Source of the DNA: an uncultured Clostridia bacterium
GTDB lineage: Bacteria > Bacillota > Clostridia > Oscillospirales > Acutalibacteraceae
Assembly (NCBI GenBank): GCA_946555465.1
Contig: CAMNST010000009.1
Location: 1 to 64,000, forward strand
Direction: 5' to 3'
Length of the DNA stretch: 64,000 nucleotides
Shown: piece after piece, positions 62,362-64,000 of the stretch
Layout of the letters: each line of letters opens with the position of its first letter
Numbering within the stretch: position 1 is the stretch's first letter
Notes under the pieces: model-generated
The model's input: the letters and a program-made list of their open reading frames with translations, nothing else
Told to the model about the DNA's origin: nothing
Database searches by the model: none
Made by a program: the position numbers and the translations under genes

Positions 62362-63654
62362 ATGAAAAAAACAATAATTGCAACGGTTGCAATTTTGATT
62401 GCTGTTGTGGGAATTTTTGCTTTTTCAATTCAATACAGAAATAAAAAAGAGACTGAAGATATAAGGTCTGTTTCAACCGGACAGCACACTGCAAGGACTG
62501 AAAAAACTACAGTTGCTATTGAGGATAACGCCGGAAATCTTATTGCAGAAAATAAAGAAGGCGACTATCAGTTGTATTCAGACGGTGATAAAGTTGTTCT
62601 TGTCCATGGTGATTATCGTCATGAGTTCACTTCGTGGAACTGGTCTGTTATGCAGGAAACGCCGAAAATGTTTTATAAAGATTATGACGGCGACGGTGCA
62701 AAAGAACTTTTAATCAGAATTGTAAACGGTGTTACGGAAAACAATAAGGTTTACACATATGCGCTTTATCTGTTTAAACCTGCTGTTACGGATAACGGAG
62801 CAAAAGATTTTAAAATTATAACGGCATCAACAGACACCTGGAAAACACCTTTTGAGCAGGCAATAAAATGCGAGATTATCCAACTTAACTGTAAAAAATA
62901 TATTCAGTTTACAATGGATGATATTTATGAAAAAATAGTCTATGATGAAAAAACGGGTATAACGCAGAGTGAATATGCCGGATATGCCAAGGCAATGACA
63001 AGCATAAAAAAGGAATATTACACGCTTGACAGATGGAGCAAGGGAGCGGGAATATACCGTGTCGATGATGACGGAAATATATCACTTGATATTCAGGTGC
63101 TGGTGAATTATAAAGAGGTAAAAGATACGCAGTATATCGGTGATATACATTGTAACCTTGAAATGAAAAACGGCGTGTTCGATATTGTTCCTAATACGAT
63201 TGTGTTTTTGGCTGCTGAACAGTATGCAATTTTAGATCCGAGGGATACTGCCCGGGAGGCGTGGAGTGTATCAATCACGAACAGCAGCAAAAATACCAAT
63301 TTCCAGAGTTCCGAAATTGACTGGATAGAAACCGAATTTGATCTCAGCGGTAATCATACGGAAATATCTGAATCATTTGAAAAGCGAAAAAGTAAAATCA
63401 AGTATGTTGATAAAGTGGAATTCACGGAAGGAACACTTACTCTTACGGCAAAAGACGGTTTTGAATTTCAGCAGAGAATGGCTGATAAAGGTTCCTATTC
63501 ACTGATAATTAAAGATGATAAAAACAAAGAAATTGATATATGCTATACCTGTGAAATAAAAAAAGTTTCCGGTAAAAGTATTCTTGTTTATACATTTGAC
63601 AAAACTTATGATAAAGAAGATTTAAACAATGCAGTAATTAAATTCGGAGTTTAG
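62362..63654 (+). CDS. Membrane-anchored extracellular protein of unknown function
   Basis: An N-terminal anchor (residues 4-22) is followed by a Ser/Thr-rich linker and about 390 residues of beta-rich sequence. KDYDGDGAKELLIRI near residue 115 is a calcium-binding DxDxDG loop of the FG-GAP or VCBS type. The rest (YTLDRWSKGAGIYRVDDDGN, FLAAEQYAILDPRD) has no family I recognise. A ribosome site AAAGGAAC precedes the ATG. It is likely displayed outside the membrane; role unknown. Confidence 0.72.
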   Translation: MKKTIIATVAILIAVVGIFAFSIQYRNKKETEDIRSVSTGQHTARTEKTTVAIEDNAGNLIAENKEGDYQLYSDGDKVVLVHGDYRHEFTSWNWSVMQETPKMFYKDYDGDGAKELLIRIVNGVTENNKVYTYALYLFKPAVTDNGAKDFKIITASTDTWKTPFEQAIKCEIIQLNCKKYIQFTMDDIYEKIVYDEKTGITQSEYAGYAKAMTSIKKEYYTLDRWSKGAGIYRVDDDGNISLDIQVLVNYKEVKDTQYIGDIHCNLEMKNGVFDIVPNTIVFLAAEQYAILDPRDTAREAWSVSITNSSKNTNFQSSEIDWIETEFDLSGNHTEISESFEKRKSKIKYVDKVEFTEGTLTLTAKDGFEFQQRMADKGSYSLIIKDDKNKEIDICYTCEIKKVSGKSILVYTFDKTYDKEDLNNAVIKFGV

Positions 63655-63701
63655 GCAATGCGCGGAAATATAAACAAATAATAAAATCAAATATCAGTTT
63701 G

Positions 63702-63730
63702 TTGCTTAAAGTATTTCCTTATGATATACT
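63702..63730 (+). promoter_or_regulatory. Promoter of the DegV gene
   Basis: TTGCTT (63702-63707) and TATACT (63725-63730) are 17 bases apart, 25 bases before the TTG start. Confidence 0.6.
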
Positions 63731-63754
63731 TTTTCAACGGAAGGTGAGATAATA

Positions 63755-64000
63755 TTGAAAGAAGTTGTAATTACAGCAGATTCAACATGTGATTTACCCG
63801 CATATTTAATTGAAGAAAATAATATCGTGATTTTTCCTCTTTCTGTTCTTTTGGGTGAAGAGGCTTATCAGGACGGAGTGGATATTTTTCCTGACGATAT
63901 TTACAAATATGTTGAAAAAACAGGAGTATTGCCAAAAACAGCAGCAGTTTCTCCGTCACAGTATATTTCGGTTTTTGATGAAATTACATCTCAGGGAAAG
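63755..64000 (+). CDS. DegV-family fatty acid-binding protein (5' part only)
   Basis: A frame opening at TTG 63755, with AAGGTGA seven bases upstream, runs to the window edge. It has the DegV start EVVITADSTCDLPAYLIEE, then FPLSVLLGEEAYQDGVDIF and LPKTAAVSPSQYISVFDEI. DegV proteins (FakB-like) bind single fatty acids and hand them to the FakA kinase. Only the first 82 residues are visible, about a quarter to a third of the usual length. Confidence 0.88.
   Translation, partial: MKEVVITADSTCDLPAYLIEENNIVIFPLSVLLGEEAYQDGVDIFPDDIYKYVEKTGVLPKTAAVSPSQYISVFDEITSQGK

Noticed and set aside
1-64000. CRISPR arrays, prophage or transposase genes
   Set aside because: No regularly spaced short repeats, no integrase, capsid or transposase motifs were seen on either strand.

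Overview
The window looks like a chromosomal segment of an anaerobic, spore-forming Clostridia bacterium, most likely a gut or rumen member of the Oscillospirales/Ruminococcaceae type. Supporting signs are the AT-rich DNA with purine-rich Shine-Dalgarno sites, SpoVT, a class A flavodiiron protein (oxygen scavenging in anaerobes), very large secreted proteins with variant dockerin modules, and several plant-glycan or galactoside genes. No prophage, transposase, CRISPR array or rRNA was seen.

Layout. 1-6.2 kb: a gene tail, an amidohydrolase remnant, then a minus-strand operon (PPase-like/Nudix protein, COG2426 membrane protein, nucleotidyltransferase, membrane-anchored GH27 glycosidase) followed by a flavodiiron protein. 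6.3-26.2 kb: a secreted-protein island. A 2665-residue repetitive protein (minus) and a 2163-residue dockerin protein (plus) diverge from an 800-bp regulatory gap. The plus arm continues with a second dockerin protein, a cysteine-pair-repeat surface protein and a 34-residue peptide. 26.28-26.71 kb: two tandem copies of a structured non-coding RNA, each with its own promoter and terminator, directly followed by a 91-residue orphan gene. 27.0-33.3 kb: a minus-strand operon combining a galactoside-type GPH transporter, a clan GH-D glycosidase, a zinc-ribbon signal peptidase I, an alpha/beta hydrolase and a MIF-like tautomerase. 33.4-37.3 kb: plus-strand iolG-iolD-iolE for inositol catabolism. 37.3-37.5 kb: an orphan regulatory unit with two DtxR/IdeR-like palindromes.

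37.5-44.2 kb: a minus-strand run of nadB-nadC, two tandem GT-C-like membrane proteins, a GtrB-like glycosyltransferase and GtrA, which together look like a lipid-linked sugar system for envelope decoration. 44.3-49.3 kb: HAD hydrolase, metallophosphoesterase, murA, a YycJ-type MBL protein and rlmH. 49.5-55.9 kb (minus): a YczE-type membrane protein, spoVT, a four-gene operon (HTH regulator, DUF218, TrmO, unknown), and phosphoglucomutase with a tiny membrane protein. 56-59.1 kb: YifB, a LUD protein and a zinc-ribbon membrane protein. 59.2-59.5 kb: tRNA-Arg(CCT), tRNA-Glu(TTC) and tRNA-Met(CAT). 59.6-64 kb: lexA, Mrp, dCMP deaminase, a HAD hydrolase, an anchored protein of unknown function and the start of a DegV gene.

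The least explained parts are the tandem ncRNA with its following small gene (26.28-27.0 kb), the dockerin/giant-protein island with its 34-residue peptide, and the orphan palindromic operator at 37.4 kb. All family names rest on motif recognition by eye; no database search was run.
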